From Pinibacter aurantiacus (lineage in GTDB: Bacteria; Bacteroidota; Bacteroidia; Chitinophagales; Chitinophagaceae): 64,000 nt of DNA. The notes under the pieces are model-generated. The model was not told where the DNA came from, did not search any database, and saw nothing but the letters and a program-made list of their open reading frames with translations. The translations under genes were made by a program, and so were the position numbers. Position 1 is the stretch's first letter, and each line of letters begins with the position of its first letter. The stretch covers positions 248,001 to 312,000 of the forward strand of contig NZ_JAHSPG010000015.1 in assembly GCF_019130065.1 (NCBI RefSeq), in the 5' to 3' direction. Shown piece by piece: positions 53,896-63,745 of this stretch.

Positions 53896-54312
53896 TTATT
53901 GTTTGTCTAACATTTTTTGAAGAAGTTCAACCTTTTCTCTTTCGGCTTTAAGCAAGCGCTCGTATAATTCTTTGTTTTCTTGCAGTGCCTCCATTAGTTT
54001 ATCCAATGGATTAAAATTGCATTGATAGTTCATTGCTGATGCAACTGCATTGTCTTTAAAATCCTGAAAAGTATTTGAAACAATATTGATTGCCATCTCT
54101 TCGTCAAAATTTCTAATCGCATCCACGGGCACTTTTAATGCTTTTGCAATTTGCTCAAGCAACTGATCTTCGATTTCTTCTTTTTGCTCTAACAAAGAAA
54201 CTTTTCGTTGGTTCCAATCTTCTCCCAATTCAGAGGCTAGTCCTTCTTGCTTATAGCCCATCATTTCTCTGAAGCGCTTTACGTTACGTCCGTGATGAAT
54301 AGTCTTTTCCAT
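53896..54312 (-). CDS. XRE-type helix-turn-helix regulator
   Basis: The protein has 138 residues from the ATG at 54312 (MEKTIHHGRNVKRFREMMGY). An upstream ATG at 54330 falls in the promoter box and is rejected. The HTH spans about 8-65 (KQEGLASELGEDWNQRKVSL; IEDQLLEQIAKALKVPVDAI). The C-terminal part is helical and probably a dimerising coiled coil (ALQENKELYERLLKAEREKV). A common Bacteroidota regulator type with unknown targets. The leader is only about 10 nt. Confidence 0.88.
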   Translation of the reverse strand: MEKTIHHGRNVKRFREMMGYKQEGLASELGEDWNQRKVSLLEQKEEIEDQLLEQIAKALKVPVDAIRNFDEEMAINIVSNTFQDFKDNAVASAMNYQCNFNPLDKLMEALQENKELYERLLKAEREKVELLQKMLDKQ

Positions 54313-54329
54313 GGTTTGCGGTTTAATCA

Positions 54330-54337
54330 CAAATATA
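54330..54337 (-). promoter_or_regulatory. XRE regulator promoter -7 box (TATATTTG)
   Basis: Exact TAnnTTTG on the minus strand 18 nt before the ATG at 54312; this decides the start codon choice. Confidence 0.6.
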
Positions 54338-54439
54338 ACAAAATGAGGATGGCAAAAGAGAAAGCGTTTTTTGAGGACTTAATTTTACGGTGCTTAAGAA
54401 ACGTACGCGCCGCCTGCACGATGAAGCACATCGTCTGGT

Positions 54440-54492
54440 AAAAATAAAAACCACAGTAGAAAAGAGGATTAATGCCTCTCCTTTCCACTGTG
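54440..54492 (-). terminator. Terminator of the aldo/keto reductase gene
   Basis: On the minus strand CACAGTGGAAAGGAGAGGC pairs with CCTCTTTTCTACTGTG, followed by GGTTTTTATTTTT. Confidence 0.75.
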
Positions 54493-54495
54493 CCT

Positions 54496-54528
54496 TTTGA
54501 CTTTCTAATTTTTACTTTTTACTTCTCT
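54496..54528. repeat. Single stuttered arm, TTTTTACTTTTTACTTC unit
   Basis: The run lies right at the stop of the aldo/keto reductase gene; no partner arm is visible. Confidence 0.5.
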
Positions 54529-54529
54529 C

Positions 54530-55537
54530 TCAAAACCATCCTTCCTCCAGCAAACCCGCCTCTACCATTGCCTTCCAAAAATCTCCAGGCACTGCCTGGT
54601 TAACCATATCCACAGTTGCTTTCAATCTCTCTGGTTTGGAAGCAGCAACAGCAATGCTTTTCACGCCAGGTGCCGTTAAACCAAATTGCAGCGCCACGGC
54701 AACATGTGAAAGACCATGTTTTTTGCAAAGCTCATAAAAACGTTCGCGCCAGCTAAGCAGGTCCTGTCCACGTTTAGTAGTATCGTCTACAAATTGATAA
54801 TTATAAAAACTTCCGCCCGTTAAGAACCCTCCATTAAACACAGCTGAGTTGATAACAGTAACGTTTTTATCAGCAAGCGATTTCATGAATTGGGCCAACT
54901 CTTTGGGATGACTATGAATGCTCATGCTGTTGGCAATCATTACCCAGTCAAAATCGATGTCATGACTTAAGCGTTGGATCGATTTCCAGTTTTTTGCACC
55001 CACTCCAATGGCATCGGCTTTACCGCTTTTCTTCAACTCAAAAAGGGCGCGATAGGCTTCTAAAATTTCTTTATATCTTTTTTCTTCATCGCTAGCATCA
55101 GTTGCTGCTGCCAAATATTCATCCGGGTCATGTACAGAGACAAATCGGGAATCGTATCCGCCCAACAATTGATTGCCTTGCTCAAAGCAGGCAAGAATAC
55201 CGTCATAGCCTAACTTTTGAACTGCATCATTCTTAATATCCTTCCAGATATCCTTTTCAAATGTTGGCTCGTCTGTAGTTAATGGTACGCGGTACCATCC
55301 TAATTTATTACTGATGATAACATCTTCCGGTGAGATGGAAAGTTCTTTCAGGCCTTTGCCCAATGCTTCAAGAGCAAGGCCGGCGCCATATTTACCTGCT
55401 GTATCAAAAAAATATGGTTTGTCGGTTAAGGAGATATAAGCCTCAATTAGGGCTGTCTTTTCCTCCTGAGAGAGTGCATTGTAAAGGTTTCCGAGCGTGC
55501 TCGTTCCCATAACGGCCTTTGGTAAATTAACGTGCAT
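54530..55537 (-). CDS. Aldo/keto reductase (aldose dehydrogenase-like)
   Basis: The protein has 335 residues from the ATG at 55537 (MHVNLPKAVMGTSTLGNLYN); upstream in-frame Met codons add unlikely sequence. The catalytic tetrad is visible: Asp in FDTAGKYGAG, Tyr in the same motif, Lys in IISNKLGW and His in SVHDPDEY. GTSTLGNLY and ALGKGLKEL resemble D-threo-aldose or L-fucose dehydrogenase-type AKRs. It oxidises or reduces a sugar with NAD(P). No sugar operon is adjacent. Confidence 0.9.
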   Translation of the reverse strand: MHVNLPKAVMGTSTLGNLYNALSQEEKTALIEAYISLTDKPYFFDTAGKYGAGLALEALGKGLKELSISPEDVIISNKLGWYRVPLTTDEPTFEKDIWKDIKNDAVQKLGYDGILACFEQGNQLLGGYDSRFVSVHDPDEYLAAATDASDEEKRYKEILEAYRALFELKKSGKADAIGVGAKNWKSIQRLSHDIDFDWVMIANSMSIHSHPKELAQFMKSLADKNVTVINSAVFNGGFLTGGSFYNYQFVDDTTKRGQDLLSWRERFYELCKKHGLSHVAVALQFGLTAPGVKSIAVAASKPERLKATVDMVNQAVPGDFWKAMVEAGLLEEGWF

Positions 55538-55986
55538 GGTCGAAAATAACCAGATTTCGGCTCGTAGAAAAATCAAATTAGCGTACTATATTAGCAACAG
55601 AGAGGACGCAGATTTTCATGATTTTCATGACTTTCATGATTTACGCAGATTTTTATTATTTGAAATTTGACATTCAAGATTTGAGATTGAAAGCCGGACG
55701 CAGATCCTTATGGTTTTAATAGTGAACCATAATGTAATTTCAAATCTCGAATCCAACGAGGTCCTTTTTTTAGTGACATAGCTGATATCGATCGTCTCGA
55801 TGCTTGTTCCGGTGCATGTTTCGTTATATTAAAGTTTTGTCTTCAAAACTTTTCTTCAAGCATCAAACGCCCAAACCTCTTGCTATTACTAAGTTTCAGC
55901 CCATCAATCATATAGTTGAAAAAAATATTTTCGATTTTTTGAAATCTTTTTTGGCAAATAAATCCCGGCACCTTTATTTTGCACCC
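55538..55986. other. Gap between the AKR gene and tRNA-Ser
   Basis: Apart from the repeat at 55605-55755 nothing gene-like is seen. The 104-residue frame beginning at 55804 runs through the tRNA gene and is not real. Confidence 0.55.
55605..55755. repeat. Stuttered CGCAGATTTTCATGATTTTC element
   Basis: The left run (55605-55662) has CATGATTTTCATGACTTTCA. A TTTGAAATTTGACATTCAAG run (55669-55692) pairs loosely with AATTTCAAATCTCGAATCC (55737-55755). GGACGCAGAT recurs in direct orientation at 55696. It is less symmetric than other loci. Confidence 0.6.
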
Positions 55987-56074
<88 letters not shown>

Positions 56075-56098
56075 AAACCCTTCAAAAAAAGGAAATAA

Positions 56099-56127
56099 AA
56101 AAAGCGCTAATTTTTTAGCGCTTTTTT
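56099..56127 (+). terminator. tRNA-Ser terminator
   Basis: AAAGCGCTAA-TTTT-TTAGCGCTTTTTT. Nearly the same hairpin recurs at 59785-59812. Confidence 0.9.
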
Positions 56128-56155
56128 ATTGGAACTATTCACTAGTGAACCTTGC

Positions 56156-56659
56156 ATGAACACAGAACGAAAACATAAAACATTTTATACAACATCTTTA
56201 ATAATAGGACTGATACTTCTCATGTTGGAGATAGGTTTCTATCAAAAAACGATCATTCCGTTATGGATTGCTTTTTCTGTCATATTGATTTCATCTACTA
56301 TCACCTTTTTTATTCTTAAAAAGGACTATCAACAGACATATTTAAGTAAAAAAATAATTTACCCCATAGCTCAAAGTGTTGGCTCTTTTGGATTCATTAC
56401 ATGTTACTTGTTTATGGCCATTAACTTCCAATTCGCGGATAAAGAAACCACTGTTAAAACAGTTTCAATCATATCAGAGAATACAATCGGAACACAAAAT
56501 CCAAGCACTGCAATAAACATTGACTACGATGGATCAGAGAAACAAATTGTTTTTAGCTCAATTGAGAAAAACGAAGTTTCTGCAGCAACCACTGTGAGAC
56601 TTACAGTAAAAAAAGGATTCTTTGGGTATGACGTTTTATACGACATACAACTAAAGTAG
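56156..56659 (+). CDS. Small membrane protein of unknown function
   Basis: The protein has 167 residues from the ATG at 56156. Three membrane helices are at about 12-30 (TTSLIIGLILLMLEIGF), 35-54 and 76-95. The C-terminal about 65 residues are soluble beta-rich (TVKTVSIISENTIGTQNPST; EVSAATTVRLTVKKGFFGYD). No family recognised. It begins 29 nt after the tRNA terminator and may use a promoter within it. Lower G+C than the neighbours. Confidence 0.7.
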   Translation: MNTERKHKTFYTTSLIIGLILLMLEIGFYQKTIIPLWIAFSVILISSTITFFILKKDYQQTYLSKKIIYPIAQSVGSFGFITCYLFMAINFQFADKETTVKTVSIISENTIGTQNPSTAINIDYDGSEKQIVFSSIEKNEVSAATTVRLTVKKGFFGYDVLYDIQLK

Positions 56660-56732
56660 CTCTATTTCATTTTAACTCTAAATTCAATATGTGTTTTATT
56701 ACGGCAGATGAACTTTTATAGATGACCATGTG

Positions 56733-57446
56733 CTAAGAAGTAAATGTTACCATCACAGGAACATGATCGCTATACTGTTTCCAAAATTCATAATCTCCGA
56801 TCTCTACCGATTGAATTTTGTCTATCATGTCAGTTGATGCAAAACAATAGTCAAGGTGATAGGGTTTGTTCTTGTGCTTGTACAAATAAAAAGTAGGATG
56901 TTCTTCTTTACCTTGTACTTGTTTGTGATGTAAATGATAACAACTAAAGATTCCTTTCTCTTCGAGTCGTTTCACCACATTTGAATGATTGCCGATTCTG
57001 TGTTGCCTATCCCAAATCGTATTACTATTAAAGTCTCCGACCAATACCGTTTTCTTGTTCCTTATTTTTTTATCATAATGATCAATTGCCTTCCAAACCT
57101 GTTCGATATATCGACCATCAGGATCGTCCGGGTTGTTCGCCCAGATTGCGTACAGCGTGAACTTTGTGTCATTCCCCGTGACAGCAATGGGAATAATCAT
57201 TTTCAATTCTGGATTGTGATTCTTAAGTAATTTAAGCCTAAAGCCATTGTAAGAAAAAATGCCAAGTCCTTTATTCTTGTTGCTGCCAAACCAAAGCGTG
57301 TCGTTGGGTATTGGCATCGCCGGGTTGTATTTCAATTTGTCTGGATGTTCGCATTCGGGAATAATCAAAACTTCGGGCGTGTGAGCCAAAATAAACTCCG
57401 CCTTTTTCCTGAAAGCCATATTACAGTTCCACGTTATGATTTTCAT
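56733..57446 (-). CDS. Endonuclease/exonuclease/phosphatase-family hydrolase
   Basis: The protein has 237 residues. EEP-fold motifs in order: KIITWNCNMAFRKK, the metal Glu in IIPECEHP, VGDFNSNTIWD, and the terminal SDHVPVMVTF; also PYHLDYCFAST. It could act on DNA, a phosphatidylinositol or another phosphodiester; the substrate is not evident. No signal peptide. A monocistronic gene in an accessory-looking stretch of unrelated small genes. Confidence 0.9.
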   Translation of the reverse strand: MKIITWNCNMAFRKKAEFILAHTPEVLIIPECEHPDKLKYNPAMPIPNDTLWFGSNKNKGLGIFSYNGFRLKLLKNHNPELKMIIPIAVTGNDTKFTLYAIWANNPDDPDGRYIEQVWKAIDHYDKKIRNKKTVLVGDFNSNTIWDRQHRIGNHSNVVKRLEEKGIFSCYHLHHKQVQGKEEHPTFYLYKHKNKPYHLDYCFASTDMIDKIQSVEIGDYEFWKQYSDHVPVMVTFTS

Positions 57447-57583
57447 TTAGCGGAATGTTTGATTAGAATTACCCACACAAGCTACAATTTGGTGAAGTGT
57501 GTCACCCAAGGTTCCGCAAGCCTCACTAAAGGTAAATTGTTCCTTAGAATTACAAATGCTGATTTATGTATTCAATCTTTGTT

Positions 57584-58075
57584 TTATAATACGTTAGTGT
57601 AAGGTCTTAGCTGGTCTTCAATCTTCTCAATAATTTGTTTGTTCGGTGAAGTAATTTGTCCCCAACCATCAGAGGCTGAACCAGGAATAGCTATTTCTAT
57701 TGTCCACCCGAAGTTTGTCAACGCTCGATACCGTTTATCGTCAGCCAAATTGGTCGCTTTCAGCTTTAGTGAAGCTGCATCATGAAATACCGCATAACAG
57801 CCTTGTTCATCCCACACATCAATAAATTGTAGAAATTCAATCTTGGAAATCGAAAAATCAACGTCAAATCCTTTTAGCGATGGAGTTAATATCAGTCCTT
57901 TGCTTTGTATTTCAAATTTAAACTCAGTTCGTTGCATTCCGAATTGCCTAAAGTTTTCAATAGTGACATTGTCACTTCCTAACTCTGCCGCAAATAGAAT
58001 GATTTCTTTCGGACATTCGAAAATCTCCAGTGCGAAACATCTTTCATTTAAGTCTTTTCTTCTATACCTTTCCAT
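57584..58075 (-). CDS. Hypothetical protein (163 aa)
   Basis: The protein has 163 residues, soluble, no signal peptide. Mixed alpha/beta pattern with ERCFALEIFECPKEIILFAA, YAVFHDAASLKLKATNLADD and NFGWTIEIAIPGSASDGWGQ. I do not recognise a family. It has a TAnnTTTG box about 90 nt upstream. It could be an immunity-type or accessory gene, but nothing in the sequence shows this. Confidence 0.6.
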   Translation of the reverse strand: MERYRRKDLNERCFALEIFECPKEIILFAAELGSDNVTIENFRQFGMQRTEFKFEIQSKGLILTPSLKGFDVDFSISKIEFLQFIDVWDEQGCYAVFHDAASLKLKATNLADDKRYRALTNFGWTIEIAIPGSASDGWGQITSPNKQIIEKIEDQLRPYTNVL

Positions 58076-58418
58076 ACGAAAAATTTTAGCGATAGTTTTC
58101 TGCGAGTGTTAGGACTTTACAAACTATTTTTTCTTTCCTCTTTGGAGATTTAAATCTAAGTCATGCAAATATAATCTTGGTTGGAAAAGTCAATTTTGAA
58201 ATCTCTTTTTGTAAGAAATACATACCGATATAGCAATGCTTCGCCACCTAAGTCACCGACAAAGGGTTTAGGTAGCGAGGAAGTGAACTTACTAATTATT
58301 CAGGAAATCAAAAAACAGGTAAGCATTGAAGAAATTGTCAAATTATCCCATAATATTATCATTGATTAAATTTTAAACAGACTCTTAGTATATTCAAACA
58401 AAAATTACTACCAGCTAT
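58076..58418. other. Gap with a degenerate CCTAAGTC...TTTAGG element
   Basis: 58243-58275 contains CCACCTAAGTCACCGAC followed by AAAGGGTTTAGGTAG, an imperfect palindrome. A 62-residue frame (58181-58369) crosses it but begins with TTG and has no family resemblance, so it is not called. Confidence 0.5.
58166..58173 (-). promoter_or_regulatory. Bacteroidota -7 promoter box (TATATTTG)
   Basis: Minus-strand TATATTTG with TTG 17 nt upstream; it would give the 163-residue gene a leader of about 85 nt. Confidence 0.5.
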
Positions 58419-59750
58419 ATGAAAAATGAAGAAAAAAATAACAATGTTTCCCGCCGCTCATTCATGGGCAGTACCGCAATGGCCCTTGCAGGGATTATGA
58501 TTGTTCCCAGGCACGTGCTGGGTGGAAAGAGTAAAGCAGGACTTCTTTATACCGCACCCAGTGATATGATTAACCTCGGACTGATTGGCGGAGGTAAGCA
58601 GGGTAAAATATTGTCTTCCTATTTCCTGAAAACAGAACAGATTCGTTTTGTGGCGCTGAGTGAGGTGTATGACGCAAAAACAGAGCTTACACTCAAACAC
58701 ATTAAAGATAGCTACGCAAAGATGCCACAGCTAGGCAACTATGCCGATATAGCGGTGCACAAAGATTTTAGGGAACTATTGTCCCGTAAAGATGTAGATG
58801 CTGTGGTAATTGCAACCCCTGATCATTGGCATGCAGCTATGGCAGTGCGGGCAGCCGAAGCTGGAAAAGATATTTATTGTGAGAAGCCCATGGCCCTTAC
58901 CGTTAAAGAAGGAAGAGCAATGGTGAATGCTACTCGTAAATACAATCGCGTATTTCAAACGGGAAGCATGCAGCGTTCATGGCCAGAATTCAGGCAAGCA
59001 GCAGAGCTTATTCGTAACGGCTACATTGGAGAAATTAAATCAGTAAAGGTGAATGTAGGCCCTCCGCCTAAGCCATATGACCTTCCTGCAGAACCGATGC
59101 CGGAAGGGCTTGACTGGAGCAAATGGCTGGGGCCTAATGCAGAACAATCTGTGTTTAATGCAGAGCTGGCGCCACCTGTAAGCAAAGATGTATATCCGAA
59201 CTGGCGCAACTATCGTGAATTTGGGGGTGGCATGGTGACTGACTGGGGCGCTCATATGTTTGACATTGTTCAATGGGCGCTTGACATGGATCATAGCGGC
59301 CCGGTAGAAGTAATTGCACCCGATGGTGGCGAACACCCATTCCTTACATACAAATATGCGAACGGAATAATTATGACGCATGAGAAATGGGAATGGAACA
59401 ATGCCATTCAGTTTATCGGCACCGAAGGAGAACTTAAAGTGCAACGTGGAAAACTGGAAACTAATCCCGCCTCGCTAAAAGACAGAGTGATTGGTGATAC
59501 AGAGAAACATGTGTATCGCAGCACGGATCATTACAAAGATTTCCTCGATGCTATGCGCAAAAGAACCATGCCAATTTGTGATGTGGAGATTGGGCAACGC
59601 ACAGCAACTGTATGCAATATCGGTAACATTGCTTATCGTCTTAATCGTAGCCTGACTTGGGACCCTGTGAAGGAGAAATTTAAGCACGACGCAGAAGCCA
59701 ATCAATTGTTGGGAAGAAAGATGAATAAAACCTGGGGAGTACACATATAG
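58419..59750 (+). CDS. Tat-exported Gfo/Idh/MocA-family oxidoreductase
   Basis: The protein has 443 residues. Twin-arginine leader VSRRSFMGSTAMALAGIM. The NAD(P)-binding fold shows LGLIGGGKQGKILSSYF (about 55-71), TPDHWHAAMAV and the family motif CEKPMALTVKEG with the Lys of EKP. GGGMVTDWGAHMFDIVQWAL is the C-domain motif with the catalytic-region His. It probably oxidises or reduces a sugar or inositol derivative in the periplasm, the usual setting in Bacteroidota. Lone gene with a terminator. Confidence 0.94.
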   Translation: MKNEEKNNNVSRRSFMGSTAMALAGIMIVPRHVLGGKSKAGLLYTAPSDMINLGLIGGGKQGKILSSYFLKTEQIRFVALSEVYDAKTELTLKHIKDSYAKMPQLGNYADIAVHKDFRELLSRKDVDAVVIATPDHWHAAMAVRAAEAGKDIYCEKPMALTVKEGRAMVNATRKYNRVFQTGSMQRSWPEFRQAAELIRNGYIGEIKSVKVNVGPPPKPYDLPAEPMPEGLDWSKWLGPNAEQSVFNAELAPPVSKDVYPNWRNYREFGGGMVTDWGAHMFDIVQWALDMDHSGPVEVIAPDGGEHPFLTYKYANGIIMTHEKWEWNNAIQFIGTEGELKVQRGKLETNPASLKDRVIGDTEKHVYRSTDHYKDFLDAMRKRTMPICDVEIGQRTATVCNIGNIAYRLNRSLTWDPVKEKFKHDAEANQLLGRKMNKTWGVHI

Positions 59751-59784
59751 TTCCGGATACCGGCCTTTCCATAAAACCAATTTC

Positions 59785-59812
59785 AAAGCGCTAATTTTTA
59801 GCGCTTTTTTTT
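59785..59812 (+). terminator. Terminator of the Gfo/Idh/MocA gene
   Basis: AAAGCGCTAA-TTT-TTAGCGCTTTTTTTT. Confidence 0.93.
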
Positions 59813-60072
59813 ATTGTATCCATTCAAATGGGACCGGATTCGTTGGATGATTGGCAAACCGGATTTCTGACCTCTTACATGAGGTTGATAAATGAGCAAC
59901 ATCAACACAAAAAGAGCCACACTCTTTCAAAAAACGGCAGTAAAACAACCACTTCAGCAACGGCAGTTTACCGTTAAACGCTTCCTATCTCGTTAAAAAA
60001 TTTGTACTTTATAGAGAGTTTGATACTCTCTCCTTGCTAACACTTGAACCTTGTCCTTATAATAACTCTATT
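59813..60072. other. Intergenic gap before the CYTH-like gene
   Basis: Nothing gene-like is seen. CGGCAGTAAAACAACCACTT and CGGCAGTTTACCG near 59935-59976 hold a small inverted repeat. TTTGTACTTTATAGAG (60001-60016) could be promoter DNA, but no exact TAnnTTTG is present. Confidence 0.4.
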
Positions 60073-61125
60073 ATGCAAAAATCACATGCCCCGGTAAAGC
60101 CGGCAAAGAAAAAAAGCATTAAAGCCAAGGGAAGGCACCAGCCTAAACCAGCTAAAAAAACTGCTACAAAGTCAACACCTTCTTCCGGCCCAACAACTGA
60201 GAACGGACATCCGGAAACCAGCTCGTGGGTGGGAAAGATACCACACATAGAGCAGGGTGTATATTCTGACGGTCTTCCCTATCCGGATTTTAACTATCTC
60301 GCATTCAAGCTCATCCTTAAGCCCAACCGCTTTATTTCGAGAGACAGTTTGTTCGATTTCGCAAAAGTGATCAAAGCGCCTGCGGCAGAGCATGGGGTTA
60401 GTTATAACATACACAACTATATTGACGCTCCTACTAAAATCCGCGAGATCATTTTTATTGACACGGATGACTTCAGACTGTATAACAACTCTTTCATTTT
60501 GCGTCGCCGCATAACATATGTAAACGGATTCCCGGAAGGCGATCCTGAGATTGTCTTCAAGTTTAGAAATGCAGATCTACAGAAGACTGCAGAAACAGAT
60601 GTACGGCCGCAAATACAGGGAGATTACACCGTCAAATTTAAGTGCCAGGTATTGCCACTAAAAGAAAAGCTCGGCGGTGTACGCATTCTATACTCCAATA
60701 ATGTGCAGTTCCCGCGCAAAAATGTAACGCAGAGTGATGTGCTTTCTTTTGATGTTATATCTGAAGTATTTCCGGCCCTGCAATCGCTGAAACAGAAAGA
60801 AGGAGAAAGAATTAATCTCGTAAACAACGCCATTGTAGAAGAAGTGCTGCAGGATATTTGCCTGCTCGATTTCGGGGATGGGCTTACCGCAAAGGCAAAT
60901 GTGGGCATCTGGCGCACCCGTGGCGAGCATCGTCCTCTCATTGGAGAATTTGCTTACCAGATTAAATTTAAAGACAGAAGAGAACTGACCCGGGAAGCAA
61001 TGCAACGTGCAGAAGCATTTTTTCTTGCACTACAGTATTCAGCAAAGGACTGGATGGCTTTGAACGCCACAAAAACGGGCATTGTGTATAGACTGCTCGG
61101 CAATCCGCCTAAATCCAACGAGTAA
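60073..61125 (+). CDS. CYTH/VTC-like protein of unknown function
   Basis: The protein has 350 residues from the ATG at 60073. The first 60 are Lys/Pro/Thr-rich and disordered (KPAKKKSIKAKGRHQPKPAK). From about 75 the pattern of alternating charged strands (DTDDFRLYNNSFILRRRITY; PEIVFKFRNADLQKTAETDV; YTVKFKCQVLPLKEK; GEFAYQIKFKDRRELT) resembles the CYTH/VTC tunnel fold, which binds polyphosphate or triphosphates; the classic ExExK motif is not evident, so this is tentative. It is 4 nt from the FUSC gene, so they are co-translated. Confidence 0.55.
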   Translation: MQKSHAPVKPAKKKSIKAKGRHQPKPAKKTATKSTPSSGPTTENGHPETSSWVGKIPHIEQGVYSDGLPYPDFNYLAFKLILKPNRFISRDSLFDFAKVIKAPAAEHGVSYNIHNYIDAPTKIREIIFIDTDDFRLYNNSFILRRRITYVNGFPEGDPEIVFKFRNADLQKTAETDVRPQIQGDYTVKFKCQVLPLKEKLGGVRILYSNNVQFPRKNVTQSDVLSFDVISEVFPALQSLKQKEGERINLVNNAIVEEVLQDICLLDFGDGLTAKANVGIWRTRGEHRPLIGEFAYQIKFKDRRELTREAMQRAEAFFLALQYSAKDWMALNATKTGIVYRLLGNPPKSNE

Positions 61126-61129
61126 AAAT

Positions 61130-61699
61130 ATGGCACGACCATCATCACAAAGAGCTGAGGCGTTAATGAAACGGCTTGGCCTTTCTTTCGATCACATTCT
61201 TGCGATGCGGTTTGCAGTAAACGTTGGCATTGCTACATGGATCACTTGGGTCACATTAAGGTCCATCGAGGACACCAATCCCATTTGGGCAATCGCATCA
61301 ATGGTAGCAGCATCGGATCCTCAACCTGCCGAAGCACGAAAGATGTTCAGAGCAAGACTCATCAATGTATTGGTTGGTTGTGCAGTCGGGCTCCTGTTTC
61401 TGCTGATCGGAGGTGCAAAGGAATGGCTGCTTCCAATTGCGCTGGGCACTACAGTACTGATATCATCATACGTTGTTCGCATTAAAACGATGTGGCGACA
61501 AGCGCCTATTACAGCCGCAGTAGTTATAGCTGCCAGCATTACACATGGTGCTTCTGCAAGAGTGGGTATACAATATGGCCTTCACAAAGTTGGAGAAGTA
61601 ATTTTCGGTTGTCTCGTCGGTTTCTTAGTGAGCCTTGCCATGTCAAGACTCTGGCTTATCCAGCGCAATCCGGAAGAAACAAAAGTCTTATCGAAGTGA
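61130..61699 (+). CDS. FUSC-family membrane protein (aromatic acid exporter-like)
   Basis: The protein has 189 residues from the ATG at 61130. Five or so membrane helices: ILAMRFAVNVGIATWITWVT, WAIASMVAASDPQP, LINVLVGCAVGLLFLLIGGA, WLLPIALGTTVLISSYVV, APITAAVVIAASITHG, and VIFGCLVGFLVSLAMSRLWL. The DPQPAEARKMFRARL and GCAVGLLF motifs fit FUSC. Only the half-size membrane part is present, with no soluble domain. It directly follows the CYTH-like gene. Function as a pair unknown. Confidence 0.8.
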   Translation: MARPSSQRAEALMKRLGLSFDHILAMRFAVNVGIATWITWVTLRSIEDTNPIWAIASMVAASDPQPAEARKMFRARLINVLVGCAVGLLFLLIGGAKEWLLPIALGTTVLISSYVVRIKTMWRQAPITAAVVIAASITHGASARVGIQYGLHKVGEVIFGCLVGFLVSLAMSRLWLIQRNPEETKVLSK

Positions 61700-61709
61700 A
61701 TTACGTCCG

Positions 61710-61817
61710 AAGTCAAAAGTAAAAAATCAAAATTCAAAAGTTTGTAACATAATCGCAAACTCCAGCGAAAACAAATCAGCGTAAATCAGTCCATTCAGCG
61801 TCATCTGTGTGCTCCCT
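61710..61817. repeat. Two unpaired repeat arms of different units
   Basis: A AAGTCAAAAGTAAAAAATCA arm (61710-61744) and a CAGCGTAAATCAGTCCATTC arm (61776-61817) lie side by side with no matching partners. The second nearly equals the right arm at 49640-49682. Confidence 0.7.
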
Positions 61818-61877
61818 CCAAAAAAGAAGCCCGGCTGAATTTAATCAGACGGGCGTTCAAAAAAATCTAAAACTATC

Positions 61878-63731
<1,854 letters not shown>

Positions 63732-63745
<14 letters not shown>

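Noticed and set aside
54247-54441. Small frame between the XRE regulator and the aldo/keto reductase
   Set aside because: Overlaps the regulator gene and its promoter; composition is not convincing.
58181-58369. 62-residue frame upstream of the Gfo/Idh/MocA gene
   Set aside because: TTG start, crosses a palindromic element, no family resemblance and no promoter.
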